Assembly: GCA_003150405.1 (NCBI GenBank) | Contig: QAMM01000003.1 | Span: 1 to 64,000 of the forward strand | Reading direction: 5' to 3' | Length of the DNA stretch: 64,000 bases | Origin: Clostridiales bacterium | Lineage (GTDB): Bacteria; Bacillota; Clostridia; Oscillospirales; Ruminococcaceae | Notes under the pieces: generated by a model | What the model saw: only the letters and a program-made list of their open reading frames with translations | Databases searched by the model: none | What the model was told of the DNA's origin: nothing | Made by a program: the position numbers and the translations under genes | In this document: in pieces, positions 25,304 through 34,801 of the stretch | Position numbering within the stretch: position 1 is the stretch's first letter | Layout: every line of letters begins with the position of its first letter

Positions 25304-26269
25304 TCACGCTTTTTGTTTGAGGTGAATGGCAAACCCGCCGATTTCTCCCTCCAGGTAAACAAGGTTCAGCTTGCCGTTTGCATCGTAGGTCTTGGAATCC
25401 TCAATAAACGAAATTCCCTTGCCCGAGAGGTAATACATTGCGCGGCGGATGTCGTTTGTCTGGATGGCAATGTGTCCATTGGCGCCACGCCCGTCAAACT
25501 TCATGATTTCGATGACGTCGTCCATGAAGATGGACTTTTCCCCGTCGTTAATCGCCATACCGAACAGCGCAGCAAATTGCTTCGCCTGTGCCATTGCAGC
25601 GTCTCCAGTCCTCGCGTTGATGCCAATATGCACCAGCTTGAAGCCAAGCATGGTCATAACCGCCTGCTGTGCCAGCGCCGTGATTTCGTCATAGCGCTCC
25701 TCTTTTAACAGTGCATCGGTAACCATCCAGCTCCCGCCGCAGGCCACAATTTTGGAGAAAGAGAGGTACTCGTTCAGATTTTTAGGGGAAATTCCGCCGG
25801 TCGGCATGAATTTCACATTACCGTAGGGCGCGCTCATCGCCTTGATCATTGCAAGGCCGCCCGCCGCTTCCGCCGGGAAAAATTTGACGGTGTCAAGCCC
25901 AAGCTCCAGAGCTGCCTCAATATCGGTCGGAGAGGAGCAGCCCGGAATCATCGGAACTCCCTTCTCCTGACAGTATTTCACAATAGCCGGGTTAAAACCC
26001 GGCGCCACAATAAACTTTGCACCCGCTTTTACGGCACTGTCCACCTGAGCGGTGGTGAGAACAGTTCCTGCACCCACCAGCATCTCCGGGTATTTTTCCG
26101 CAATGCGGGAAATGGCCTCCGCTGCCTCGTCGGTGCGGAAGGTCACCTCCGCCACTGGCAGGCCGCCTTTGATGAGCGCGTCTGCAAGCGGAAGGGCCTT
26201 TTCTGCATCGTCAATCTTAATCACCGGCACAATGCCGATTTTGCTGATCTGCTCAAATATCTCGCACAT
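25304..26269 (-). CDS. eda: KDPG/KHG aldolase fused to a VOC (glyoxalase-like) domain
   Basis: 321 residues. Residues 1-205 are a class I KDPG aldolase (cleaves KDPG to pyruvate and glyceraldehyde 3-phosphate): Glu41 in EVTFRT, GAGTVLT, the Schiff-base Lys129 in DTVKFFPAEAAGG and FMPTGGIS. Residues 210-321 are a VOC-type domain: FKLVHIGIN, GANGHIAIQTNDI and VYLEGEIGGFAIHL supply possible metal ligands (H215, H266, E308). Plain Eda is about 210 residues, so this is a fusion, also known in other Clostridia. The VOC part may isomerise or detoxify a pathway intermediate; its activity is unproven. AAAGGAA precedes the ATG. Confidence 0.9.
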   Translation of the reverse strand: MCEIFEQISKIGIVPVIKIDDAEKALPLADALIKGGLPVAEVTFRTDEAAEAISRIAEKYPEMLVGAGTVLTTAQVDSAVKAGAKFIVAPGFNPAIVKYCQEKGVPMIPGCSSPTDIEAALELGLDTVKFFPAEAAGGLAMIKAMSAPYGNVKFMPTGGISPKNLNEYLSFSKIVACGGSWMVTDALLKEERYDEITALAQQAVMTMLGFKLVHIGINARTGDAAMAQAKQFAALFGMAINDGEKSIFMDDVIEIMKFDGRGANGHIAIQTNDIRRAMYYLSGKGISFIEDSKTYDANGKLNLVYLEGEIGGFAIHLKQKA

Positions 26270-26321
26270 GTTTTTTCGTTCCTTTCACGTATCTGCGGCC
26301 GATTAGCCGTGTCTGTACGGA

Positions 26322-27395
26322 TTATTTGCCGGATTTCTCAAGTGCCTCAATGATGCCCACCATGTAGGCGGCGCCCAGCGCGCGGTCGTACAGGCCATAG
26401 CCCGGGCGGCCCTGTTCGTCCCAGATCATGCGGCCGTGGTCGGGGCGGATAAGCCCCTTATATCCGTTTTTGTGTAGGGTTTCCAGCACCTTGTAAATGT
26501 TGATGTCGCCTTCCTCGGTGAGGTGTGCGCCTTCGTAGAACATCCCCGGCTTGACAAATTTGATGTTGCGGATGTGCATAAATGCAATGCGGTCGATCTT
26601 GGAGAAGTGATCCACAATATCCACAATGTCATTGTTCGGGTTGGAGCCAAGCGAGCCGGTGCAGACGGTCAGGCAGTTGGAAGGGGAATCCACCATATCT
26701 ACAATTTTCTGGAGATTCTCCTTGCTGCTGACAATGCGGGGCAGGCCAAACAGGTTCCACGGCGGGTCGTCGGAATGAACCGCCATTTTGATGTTCTGTT
26801 CCTCGGCCACCGGAATAACCTGCTGGAGGAAATACTTGTAGTTTTCCCGCAGATCATCGTCGGTTACGCCCTTGTATTTTTCCAGGGATTCCTTAATATA
26901 CGGCACGCGGCTCGGTTCCCAGCCAGGGAGGACAAAGCCGTTTGCACCGGATTCCACCATTTTAAACATGTCGTCCGGAGAGGAGGCGTCAATTACGCTT
27001 TGGTCAAACGCCATGGTGTTGGAGCCGTCCGGCAGAACATACGCCATCTCGGTCTTGGTGAAGTCAAACACCGGCATGAAGTTGTAGCAGACCATGTGGA
27101 TGCCCGCTTTGCCAAGATTAACCAGCGTCTTTTTGTAATTCTCAATATACTTTTCACGGGTCGGCAGACCGAGCTTGATGTCCTCATGGACATTGACGCT
27201 CTCAATGCCGTCCAGCGTCAGGCCAGCTTTTTCAACCTGCGCTTTGACCTTCATAATGTCGTCGTATTCCCACAGCTCGCCCGCCGGAACGTCAAGCAGG
27301 GATGTGATGATGCCCTTAATATACGGCACCTGTTTGATGGACTGGAGCGAGATGTTGTCGTTGTTCTCGCCGTACCAGCGGAATGTCATTCTCAT
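26322..27395 (-). CDS. uxuA: Mannonate dehydratase
   Basis: 357 residues, the normal UxuA length. It dehydrates D-mannonate to 2-keto-3-deoxygluconate. It begins MTFRWYGENNDNISLQSIKQ, with the family stretches YIKGIITSLLDVPAGE, VNVHEDIKLGL and MAVHSDDPPWNLFGLPRIVS, and HIRNIKFV plus RPDHGRMIWDE near the C-terminus; the His/Cys/Asp residues bind the divalent metal. AGGAGG lies 9 nt before the ATG. It lies between the aldolase and the SDR reductase, following the order of the pathway. Confidence 0.95.
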   Translation of the reverse strand: MRMTFRWYGENNDNISLQSIKQVPYIKGIITSLLDVPAGELWEYDDIMKVKAQVEKAGLTLDGIESVNVHEDIKLGLPTREKYIENYKKTLVNLGKAGIHMVCYNFMPVFDFTKTEMAYVLPDGSNTMAFDQSVIDASSPDDMFKMVESGANGFVLPGWEPSRVPYIKESLEKYKGVTDDDLRENYKYFLQQVIPVAEEQNIKMAVHSDDPPWNLFGLPRIVSSKENLQKIVDMVDSPSNCLTVCTGSLGSNPNNDIVDIVDHFSKIDRIAFMHIRNIKFVKPGMFYEGAHLTEEGDINIYKVLETLHKNGYKGLIRPDHGRMIWDEQGRPGYGLYDRALGAAYMVGIIEALEKSGK

Positions 27396-27541
27396 GGATG
27401 GATTCCTCCTAAAATGATATGTAACAGATCATCCCTGTGGATGATCCAAAAGAAACAGGCCTTTCAGCGGTCAGGCGCACCGGCTGTAAAAGCCGGTGCA
27501 TCAGACCACAGAAAGCATTCCCGGGAGCATATCGGCGGCAA

Positions 27542-28378
27542 TCAGACGCCGGAGTATGCCCAGAAGCCGCCGTCAATCGGCACCTCAATGCCGGAAACAA
27601 AGGCCGCGGCATCGTCATCGATGAGATAACGAACGGTTCCGATGAGATCCTCCACAACGCCAAAGCGTTTCATAGGGGTATGGGTCAGGATTTTGTGGGA
27701 GCGCTCGGTCAGCGAGCCGTCCGGATTGCGCAGCAGAGCTGCGTTCTGAATGGTTTCAAAGAAGCCGGGGGCGATTGCGTTGACACGGATGCCGCACTCG
27801 GCAAAGTAAACACAAAGGTATTTGGTGAAGTTGGTAATGCCGGCTTTTGCCGCCGCATAGGCCGGTACCTTGGTCATTGGGGAAGCGGAAGCCATCGAGG
27901 AGATGTTGAGGATCGAACCTTTGCCTGCCTCCACCATATCCGGGGCAAACTCCTGGGTGACAATGAGGGTGCCCATGAAGTTAATGGAAAAGACCTTCAT
28001 AAAGGCGTTTGCGTCAATGTCGAGCAGGGTGCGCTCGTTCGGGTTTTTCCAGTCCTCAACGGTAAAGAGCTCCTGAGTAGTGGTCGCCATTGGGTTGTTG
28101 CCGCCCGCGCCGTTAATGAGAATGTTGCAGGGGCCAAACGCCGCTTTTACCGCCTCGTGCGCAGCTTTCACCTTTTCCGGCTCCAGCACATTGCATTCCA
28201 CTGCAATCGCTTTGCCGCCGTCTTTGGTAATTTCGTCCGCGTATTTCTGAGCAGCCTCCAGGTTTAAGTCGAGCAACGCGACCTTGGCGCCGTCCTTTGC
28301 CAGTTCCTTGGCAAAGTAACTGCACAGTACGCCACCTGCGCCGGTGATTACAATAACCTTGTCTTTTAAGTTTGTCAT
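27542..28378 (-). CDS. SDR-family oxidoreductase, likely fructuronate/mannonate reductase
   Basis: 278 residues. Short-chain dehydrogenase signatures are TGAGGVLCSYFAKEL (cofactor glycines), NGAGG in place of NNAG, Ser in NISSMAS, and YAAAK with the catalytic Tyr/Lys. In place of the long-chain UxuB this family often occurs beside uxuA and is taken to interconvert D-fructuronate and D-mannonate with NAD(P)H (context inference). It sits between uxuA and aguA in the operon and fills the only missing step. AAAGG precedes the ATG at 28378. Confidence 0.85.
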   Translation of the reverse strand: MTNLKDKVIVITGAGGVLCSYFAKELAKDGAKVALLDLNLEAAQKYADEITKDGGKAIAVECNVLEPEKVKAAHEAVKAAFGPCNILINGAGGNNPMATTTQELFTVEDWKNPNERTLLDIDANAFMKVFSINFMGTLIVTQEFAPDMVEAGKGSILNISSMASASPMTKVPAYAAAKAGITNFTKYLCVYFAECGIRVNAIAPGFFETIQNAALLRNPDGSLTERSHKILTHTPMKRFGVVEDLIGTVRYLIDDDAAAFVSGIEVPIDGGFWAYSGV

Positions 28379-28420
28379 AAGGGTAACATCCTTTCTGTAA
28401 TAAAACTGGGTCTATCCTGC

Positions 28421-28463
28421 AATGGCCCTCTGTCCGGCGGCAGACCGGACAGAGGGAAGCCAT
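28421..28463. repeat. Intra-operon stem-loop between aguA and the SDR gene
   Basis: A perfect 12-bp stem, CCCTCTGTCCGG/CCGGACAGAGGG, extended by AATGG/CCATT, without a T tail. It lies in the 272-bp gap inside the operon. mRNA stabilisation or partial attenuation is likelier than full termination. Confidence 0.6.
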
Positions 28464-28650
28464 TAAATGCCTTGTATGGTGTGGCCACCTTGAAAAAACG
28501 CATGCCCGCCGGAAACCGGTCAGCTTTTCAGCGGGCAATGCCGTCCGAAAACGGGTGAGTCGGCTTTTGCACTTCCGCATGAAGGACGGAGACCGAAGGG
28601 AAACAGAGAAAACAGCGGGGTTTCAGGCTCTGTTTTCCAATGCCGTCCGC

Positions 28651-30651
28651 TTATGGATAAATCTTGCGGCCTTTTTCATCCGGAACGCCGGTGTGACGGT
28701 AGAAATAGGTGTTGACAATGTCGCGCCACTCACGGCAGTCGTGCTTCTGGATAGCAAACCGCTCCTGTACCAGTTTAAAGATATCCGGCTGGATTTTACC
28801 CTCCAGCGTATCCCATGCCTTCACATATTCATCCACCGTTTCAACGCCCTCAAAGTGGGTGTCATAGATGTGCTGCAGCAGCGTTTTGCCGGATTTGAGC
28901 TTATAGGTGTAATCAACGTGGTGGAAGAAAAGCAGCAGCTCCTCCGGGCAGGTCTCTACATGCTCGTACATCGAGGCGTTTGGCTCAAAGTACTGGCCTG
29001 CAAAGCCGGTGCCGGTGGCAACGGTGCGGTCTACACCAATGCCCTTCCAGTCGGCAAAGTGATAGGTGCCCCACGGGGTGTATTCGTAGCCGTCAATGCT
29101 GGGGCCATAGTGGTGGTGCGGGTAGACCATCCAGCCCACGCCGAGCGGGGAGGTATAATTCTCATAGGTCACACGGGAACCAAGCATCATTGGCAGAACC
29201 ACGTCCATAACCTCTTTGCCGGTGCTCAGCGTGAGAGAAATCCACTCGCGGGCAATTCCCTCAGCCGTCAAATCCGCGTTCCAGCAGAGCCGGCCGTAAC
29301 CGTAGAGGTTTGCCTGTGCCAGCGGGTGACCGGTCCAGCACTCATCATCACCGATATTGGAGACCGCCGCAATCCCGGCGTATTTCGGGTTGTGCAGACT
29401 GCCGTCGCACATTTTTTTGATATACGAGCCTTCTCCTTTGGCATAGGTGTCAAAATCCAGCACCTCTTTCCACATCGGAATGAGGTAGCACAAATGCTTC
29501 TGTTGGCCGGTGTATTCCTGCGTGATTTCAAACTCCAGGAACTGGTTGGTGTGCGGCATGGCGCCCAGCAACGGGGAGAATCCCTCGCGAATCTGGAAGT
29601 CCATCGGCCCGTTTTTGATTTGCAGCACAACATTGTCCGCAAATTTGCCGTCCAGTGGCATAAAGTGGTCGTAAGCGGCGCGGGCGCGGTCGGTGGAGCG
29701 GTCGCGCCAGTCCTGCTGGCAGTTGTAGACAAAGCAGCGCCAGATGACAAGCCCGCCGTAAGGGGCCAGCGCCTCTGCCAGCATGTTGGAGCCGTCCGCA
29801 TGGTTGCGCCCGTAGGTGAATGGGCCGGGACGACCCTCCGAATCGGCCTTGACCAGAAAGCCGCCAAAATACGGAATCGCCTCATAAATGGTTTTGGCCG
29901 CCTCTTTCCACCAGGCGCGCACCCGCTCGTCCAGCGGGTCGGAAACCTCCAGCCCGGCGAGCTGCATCGGCGCGGCAAAGTTGATGCTCAAGAACATTTT
30001 AATGCCATAGCGGCGGAATACGTCGGCATACTTTGCAACCATCGGCAGGTATTCCGGCGTGATGAACTTGGTCTCGTTGTAATGGACGTTGACGTTGTTG
30101 ATGGAAATGGCGTTGAGCCCAACCGAGGCCATCATCCGCGCGTAGTCTTTGATGCGGCTGGTATCCTCCATGAATTTGTAATCTTGAAAGAAGATGGAGC
30201 GTCCGGCGTAACCACGCTCAATGTCTCCGTCGCCGTTGTCCCACTGGTTGATCATGCGGAACTGGTTGCGGGGATAGTCCATTTTACAGCATTCCTCCGG
30301 GGTTTTGCCCATTGCAAGCCCCTGAAGCAGGCTGAATACGCCATAAAGCAGGCCAACCGAATTTTCGCCGGCAATCATAAAGCCGTGGCTGCTTTTCTCA
30401 ATGAGGAATCCGTCCTTGTGGCCGATGGCGGGCAACTCCGCAACCAGGCGGAGGGCAGCGCCGGAATCCACCATTTTAGGCTCGTCCAGTCCAACTGCCT
30501 TGCAGAACCGGGCAATTTCCTCAACCGCAGAGGCGGTGATGTCGTCTCCCTTTTCTACGCTGATGGTGGAGAGATTTGCTTTGAGCATCTCCCTGTCCAG
30601 CTTGTCGAGGTTGGTGTCATAGCGGAGCCAGCAATCGTAAAGTGCGCTCAT
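28651..30651 (-). CDS. aguA: GH67 alpha-glucuronidase
   Basis: 666 residues. It removes 4-O-methyl-glucuronic acid from the non-reducing end of aldouronic acids made from xylan. The acid Glu272 lies in [10 protein letters not shown], Asp351 in NGPMDFQ and Glu379 in ITQEYTG; these match E285, D364 and E392 of the Geobacillus enzyme with one constant offset of 13. Conserved [18 protein letters not shown] and NISINNVN-like regions are present. There is no signal peptide, so it acts in the cytoplasm on imported oligosaccharides. AAAGGAAG precedes the ATG. Confidence 0.95.
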   Translation of the reverse strand: MSALYDCWLRYDTNLDKLDREMLKANLSTISVEKGDDITASAVEEIARFCKAVGLDEPKMVDSGAALRLVAELPAIGHKDGFLIEKSSHGFMIAGENSVGLLYGVFSLLQGLAMGKTPEECCKMDYPRNQFRMINQWDNGDGDIERGYAGRSIFFQDYKFMEDTSRIKDYARMMASVGLNAISINNVNVHYNETKFITPEYLPMVAKYADVFRRYGIKMFLSINFAAPMQLAGLEVSDPLDERVRAWWKEAAKTIYEAIPYFGGFLVKADSEGRPGPFTYGRNHADGSNMLAEALAPYGGLVIWRCFVYNCQQDWRDRSTDRARAAYDHFMPLDGKFADNVVLQIKNGPMDFQIREGFSPLLGAMPHTNQFLEFEITQEYTGQQKHLCYLIPMWKEVLDFDTYAKGEGSYIKKMCDGSLHNPKYAGIAAVSNIGDDECWTGHPLAQANLYGYGRLCWNADLTAEGIAREWISLTLSTGKEVMDVVLPMMLGSRVTYENYTSPLGVGWMVYPHHHYGPSIDGYEYTPWGTYHFADWKGIGVDRTVATGTGFAGQYFEPNASMYEHVETCPEELLLFFHHVDYTYKLKSGKTLLQHIYDTHFEGVETVDEYVKAWDTLEGKIQPDIFKLVQERFAIQKHDCREWRDIVNTYFYRHTGVPDEKGRKIYP

Positions 30652-30741
30652 AACATTCTTCCTTTCGCTTTTTTATATCCCTTTCCGGGAATTCCGCGCC
30701 GTTTCCGGCAGCGGATAGGTTTCAAACTATCTGGCTGCGGC

Positions 30742-31923
30742 TTACCGTTGCCGCAGAGCCTGTTCCAGCCGGAGCAGAGCCTGCTCCAGAACGTGGGTCG
30801 GGCAGGCGATGTTCATCCGCACAAAGCCTTCGCCGCCTGTCCCAAAGGTATGCCCCTGGTTTGCAAACAACAAGGCCTTGGTATACAGAAAATCCTCCAG
30901 GGTTTCGCGGGTCATTCCGAGCTTCCTGCAGTCCCACCATTGGAGATAGGTACCCTGCATGGGGCAGACCTTAATTTCCGGGATATGCGCCGCCATAAAT
31001 TCCTCGCAAAGCCGGCGGTTGCGGTCAATGAGGGAGGTGAACTGCTCCGGCCAGTCCCCACACTGGGTGTAGGCAATTTCGCATGCTTTCATTCCCAGAA
31101 CATTGACGTCAGAGTGCCCCGCTTTTCCCATCGCCTCCCGGAACGCGGAACGCACCTCCGGGTTCTGGATGATGATGTTGGAGCATTGCAGCCCGGCGAG
31201 GTTAAAGGTTTTGCTGGGCGCGGTACAGGTCACAAAACGGCCGACAAATTCCTCCCGCAGGCTTACAAGGGGGATATGACGGAAGCTGGGAAGTATCAAA
31301 TCGGAGTGGATTTCATCCGAAATCACCATAACGCCGTTTTGCAGGCAGATGTCGCCAATTTTGAGCAGCTCCTCCTCGGTCCAGACCCGTCCAACCGGAT
31401 TGTGCGGGCTGCACAGCAGGAGCAGGGTGTTAGCCGGATCCTTCGCCTTGCGCTCCAAATCCGCAAAATCAATGGCGTAATGGTCGTCTTTCCAGAGCAA
31501 TGGATTTTCCACCACGTGTCGCCCATTTTCGGTGACAGCGTTGTAAAACGGGGGATAAACTGGCGTCATAATCAGGACGCCATCCTGCGGTTTGGTGTAG
31601 GCGCGTACACAGTTGTAAAGCGCATAGACAACACCGCTGCAGGGAACAATCCATTCCGGCTGGATCTCCCAGCCGTGCCGCCCTTTCATCCAGCCGCAGA
31701 CCGCGCCCCGGTAAGCGGTGGAAGCAGCTGTATAGCCAAAGACGGTGGTTCCCAGCGCTTGTTTTAACCCGTCCACAATGGGCGGCAGGGTAGGGAGGTC
31801 GTTGTCCGCAACCGAAAAGGGGAAAATGTTCTCCGAGGAATCCCCGCAAACCTCCTCCAGTTTGGACCATTTGTATGCGCCGGTCCCCCGGCGGTCGACA
31901 GCCGTTTCAATGTCGTATTTCAT
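30742..31923 (-). CDS. MalY/PatB-type PLP-dependent aminotransferase or C-S lyase
   Basis: 393 residues. Fold type I PLP enzyme: FPFSVADNDLPTLPPI, the MalY/PatB stretch GYTAASTAYRGAVCGWMKGRHGWEIQPEWIV, LLLCSPHNPVGRVWTEEEL, SDEIHSDL and the PLP Lys in TAPSKTFNLAGLQCSN. Members are cystathionine beta-lyases, and MalY also modulates the maltose regulator of E. coli. It starts at 31923 (AAGGAG upstream), inside the glucuronate operon between CE15 and aguA. Its place among uronate genes is unexpected; a regulatory role like that of MalY is speculative. Confidence 0.85.
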   Translation of the reverse strand: MKYDIETAVDRRGTGAYKWSKLEEVCGDSSENIFPFSVADNDLPTLPPIVDGLKQALGTTVFGYTAASTAYRGAVCGWMKGRHGWEIQPEWIVPCSGVVYALYNCVRAYTKPQDGVLIMTPVYPPFYNAVTENGRHVVENPLLWKDDHYAIDFADLERKAKDPANTLLLLCSPHNPVGRVWTEEELLKIGDICLQNGVMVISDEIHSDLILPSFRHIPLVSLREEFVGRFVTCTAPSKTFNLAGLQCSNIIIQNPEVRSAFREAMGKAGHSDVNVLGMKACEIAYTQCGDWPEQFTSLIDRNRRLCEEFMAAHIPEIKVCPMQGTYLQWWDCRKLGMTRETLEDFLYTKALLFANQGHTFGTGGEGFVRMNIACPTHVLEQALLRLEQALRQR

Positions 31924-32020
31924 TGGGTTTCTACTCCTTCCAATGTAGCGTTTGCCGCAGCCAGTCCTTTGTCTGGCAGGCGGAAACCCGCAGGACAAAC
32001 TGGTTGTTAAGATGGAGCGG

Positions 32021-33265
32021 TTACCGTGCAAACCGTTTCTGGTTGATGTCATCCGTCAGCGGTTTGCCAAAATAGTAGAAATTGAGGTAGGTGAGCAGGG
32101 CCTGCCAGTCCTCTTCGTTGTGCGCATGCCCGCCCTCCCGGTAGTGGATGCCGTTGCGCTCCGGAATGCCCAAAGCGTCAAACAGCGGCTGGGCGTCCTC
32201 CCAGGCGTATTGAGTGCCGCAGGGGTTGGACCAATCATCCGAAAGCCCTTCGGTAGTAAAGCAGGCGCGCGGCGCAATCGAAGCGCGCAGGGTGTTTGCG
32301 TCAAACGGGAGGTGTTCCTCGCGTTTGGGGAAGATGGCGTTGTCACCGAATTTTGCAAATTCCGGGCACCACCATTCCGGGGCAAACCCCATAATACCGC
32401 CAATGGCTTCGCACTTGGTCGGATTCTGCTGGAGCCCCTCATGCCCGCCAAGAAAACGGAAAGAACCCACACCACCACAGCCGGAGCCATTGGGAGTGAC
32501 AACTGCCGCGCGATCGTCGTAAATACCGGCACAAAGAGCGGCTTTGCCGAGGCGTGAATGCCCGGTAAAGCAGATTTTTTGACTGTCAATAAACGGGAGG
32601 GTTTCCAGGTAGTCGGTCACAAGGCTGTACCCAAAGCCCCACTGTGCCGTCTGTCCCCAGTCGTAGCCGGGGTAAGCCTCGGTAACGGCGCTGGAAGTGT
32701 GGTCCAGGTCCTCATCCGCGGGGGTGAGGGCGTCCATTTTTTTCAGAGCTTCCATGGTGGAGGGTGCGCCGTCAGTAAGCTCGCCGCGGCGGTATTTGGC
32801 CAGCATTTCCCTCATGGTGCGGTCGGCGCAAAGATCACAACGGTTAAACGCAGCGAGGGCAAAACCGTATTCGGTCAGTGCCTTTTCCTCCAGCGGAATC
32901 TCCTCCCAGATGTTGTCGCAGGAACGGATGATAACCGGAAAACGCTTTTGCGGCTGGTTCGGGTAGATAAACCGTACATGCAGCGGTATCTTTTTGGCGT
33001 CGCCAAAGGTCAGGATAATGTGTTCGTTCACTGCTTTTTCGTGAAATTTCAGGCATTTTTCGACGACATTCGCCGTTACCTTTCCGCGCTCCTGCGGAAT
33101 ATGCCCATACATGTAATGAGCAAACATTTCTTTGAGGTAAGCGCGCTGTGTTTCCCATTGCTCCAGGTTGCTAATTGGCTTGCCATCCTTGTCAATGGTG
33201 ACGTCCGGCATTCCTTTTATGGCGGGAAGCTCCTCCCATGTAGGCCAGTACTGGGGTGTGTTCAT
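32021..33265 (-). CDS. CE15-type glucuronoyl (methyl) esterase, cytoplasmic form
   Basis: 414 residues. Alpha/beta hydrolase with the nucleophile Ser237 in GHSRLGK, a NGSGCGGVGSFR loop downstream and a C-terminal His in EGGHAHNEED (His380 region), as in bacterial CE15 esterases that cleave esters of glucuronic acid (for example lignin-carbohydrate or methyl esters on xylan). It has no signal peptide (MNTPQYWPTWEELPAIK), so it would act inside the cell on imported fragments, unlike most CE15 enzymes. An acetylxylan-esterase-type role is the alternative. GAGGG precedes the ATG. It is second in the operon, after uxaC. Confidence 0.78.
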   Translation of the reverse strand: MNTPQYWPTWEELPAIKGMPDVTIDKDGKPISNLEQWETQRAYLKEMFAHYMYGHIPQERGKVTANVVEKCLKFHEKAVNEHIILTFGDAKKIPLHVRFIYPNQPQKRFPVIIRSCDNIWEEIPLEEKALTEYGFALAAFNRCDLCADRTMREMLAKYRRGELTDGAPSTMEALKKMDALTPADEDLDHTSSAVTEAYPGYDWGQTAQWGFGYSLVTDYLETLPFIDSQKICFTGHSRLGKAALCAGIYDDRAAVVTPNGSGCGGVGSFRFLGGHEGLQQNPTKCEAIGGIMGFAPEWWCPEFAKFGDNAIFPKREEHLPFDANTLRASIAPRACFTTEGLSDDWSNPCGTQYAWEDAQPLFDALGIPERNGIHYREGGHAHNEEDWQALLTYLNFYYFGKPLTDDINQKRFAR

Positions 33266-33315
33266 TGGTAATCCCTCATTTCTGTTGCAGTGTTATGGCG
33301 TGTTGTTTGTCTTTA

Positions 33316-34731
33316 TTATAGTGCTTTTTGGGCGGGAAGTCCAAAGAATTTTGCCGCGTTGCGGAAGCAAATGTCCTCCACAATCCCGCCGAGCCAATCG
33401 AGGTCGGCCGGGAGCTCGCCCGCGTCCACCCATCCGGCAATCAGGCTGCAAAGGATACGCCGGAAATACTCATGTCGGGTGTAGGAAACAAAGCTGCGGG
33501 AGTCGGTCAGCATGCCGATAAAATTCGCCAGCAAACCGGTGTTCGCAAGGGCGCGGAGCTGGTTCACCATGCCATCGCGGTGGTCGTTGAACCACCAGGC
33601 GGCGCCAAACTGGATCTTTCCGGCGGACGGTCCCTCCTGGAAACACCCGGCGGCAACCGCCAGTTTGTCATTGTCGTTGGGGTTGAGACTGTACAGAATG
33701 GTTTTTGGCAGTACATTTTTCTGTGCCATATAATCAAGCAGCCGGATAATCGATTCCACCGAAAGATCGTCACCAATGGCGTCAAAGCCGGTGTCTGGTC
33801 CCACAAGGCGGAACATGGGGGTATTTACGCTGCGCACTACACCGAGATGAAGCTGCATGGCAAAGCCAAGCTCTTCATAAACCCCGCCAAGATAAACCAT
33901 GATATCGGTGTGGTAAGCGTTGATGTCTTTTTCGGTCAGCCGCCCGCCGCGCATCGCTTTGATGAAAGCGCCTTCGGCGTCGGTTTTTCCGTATTCCGCA
34001 AACTGCGGAGCTCCGAAGGCCTGGTCGGCGAGCAGGCAGCCGTGCTCTTTGAAGAATTCCGCCCGTTTGCGCAGGGCAGTTTTCATATCATTCAGAGTTT
34101 TAATCGGCATGCCGGCCGCTTCGCCCAGCGTTTTCACATAGTCCGCAAATCCTTCGTTTTCCAGGTGGATGGCCTTGTCCGGCCGGAAGGTCGGCAAAAC
34201 CTGTACGCCGAAGGTCGGATCCTCTGCCAAGGCAATGTGGTCAGCGAGGCTGTCTGCCGGGTCGTCAGTAGTACAGAGCGCCACAACGCCGTACTGCTCA
34301 ATCAGGCCGCGGGCTCGGTGGCTGTCCTGCTGGAGAAGGGCGTTGCAGGTGTCGTAAACCGCCCGGGCATTGTCTTTGCGGAGCGGCTCGTCCACGCCAA
34401 AATAGCGTTTGAGTTCCAAATGCGTCCAGTGGTAGAGCGGGTTGCCAATGCTGCGGGAAACGGTTTCCGCCCATTTTTCAAATTTTTCGTAAGGATCCGC
34501 ATCCCCGGTGATGAAGCGTTCCTCCACACCGTTGGCGCGCATCAGGCGCCACTTGTAGTGGTCCCCGGCAAGCCAAAGCTCGGTGATGTTTTTAAACTGC
34601 TTGTTTTCCAGCACCTCTTTGGCGCTTAAATGGCAGTGATAATCGAAAATCGGCATTTTTTCCGCGTAGTTGTGGTACAGAAGCCGTGCGGTATCGCTTT
34701 GCAGCAGAAAAGAATCGTTGATAAATGACAT
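33316..34731 (-). CDS. uxaC: Glucuronate isomerase
   Basis: 471 residues. It interconverts D-glucuronate and D-fructuronate (also galacturonate and tagaturonate). The amidohydrolase-type barrel is recognised by PIFDYHCHLSAKE near the N-terminus, LWLAGDHYKWRLMRANGV, THLELKRYFG, ALCTTDDPADS, LHLGVVRSVN and SFVSYTRHEYFRRILCSLIAGW near the end. The start at 34731 has AAAGGAG upstream. It is the first gene of the glucuronate operon and divergent from the AraC regulator. Confidence 0.95.
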   Translation of the reverse strand: MSFINDSFLLQSDTARLLYHNYAEKMPIFDYHCHLSAKEVLENKQFKNITELWLAGDHYKWRLMRANGVEERFITGDADPYEKFEKWAETVSRSIGNPLYHWTHLELKRYFGVDEPLRKDNARAVYDTCNALLQQDSHRARGLIEQYGVVALCTTDDPADSLADHIALAEDPTFGVQVLPTFRPDKAIHLENEGFADYVKTLGEAAGMPIKTLNDMKTALRKRAEFFKEHGCLLADQAFGAPQFAEYGKTDAEGAFIKAMRGGRLTEKDINAYHTDIMVYLGGVYEELGFAMQLHLGVVRSVNTPMFRLVGPDTGFDAIGDDLSVESIIRLLDYMAQKNVLPKTILYSLNPNDNDKLAVAAGCFQEGPSAGKIQFGAAWWFNDHRDGMVNQLRALANTGLLANFIGMLTDSRSFVSYTRHEYFRRILCSLIAGWVDAGELPADLDWLGGIVEDICFRNAAKFFGLPAQKAL

Positions 34732-34801
34732 AGCTGTGCTCCTTTCCATTTAATTGCTTTCAGTATACATCATTTTTTGCATAATAAATAGCGATTGTTG
34801 C

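Noticed and set aside
26523..27629. Open frame of 368 codons on the plus strand opposite uxuA
   Set aside because: Antisense shadow of uxuA, which is unmistakable on the other strand.
28555..31767. Open frame of 1070 codons on the plus strand
   Set aside because: It is antisense to aguA and the MalY-like gene, which carry catalytic motifs at the expected positions. The long frame is a codon-bias shadow without a recognisable domain.
33328..34629. Open frame of 433 codons on the plus strand opposite uxaC
   Set aside because: Antisense shadow of uxaC; no family and no ribosome binding site.
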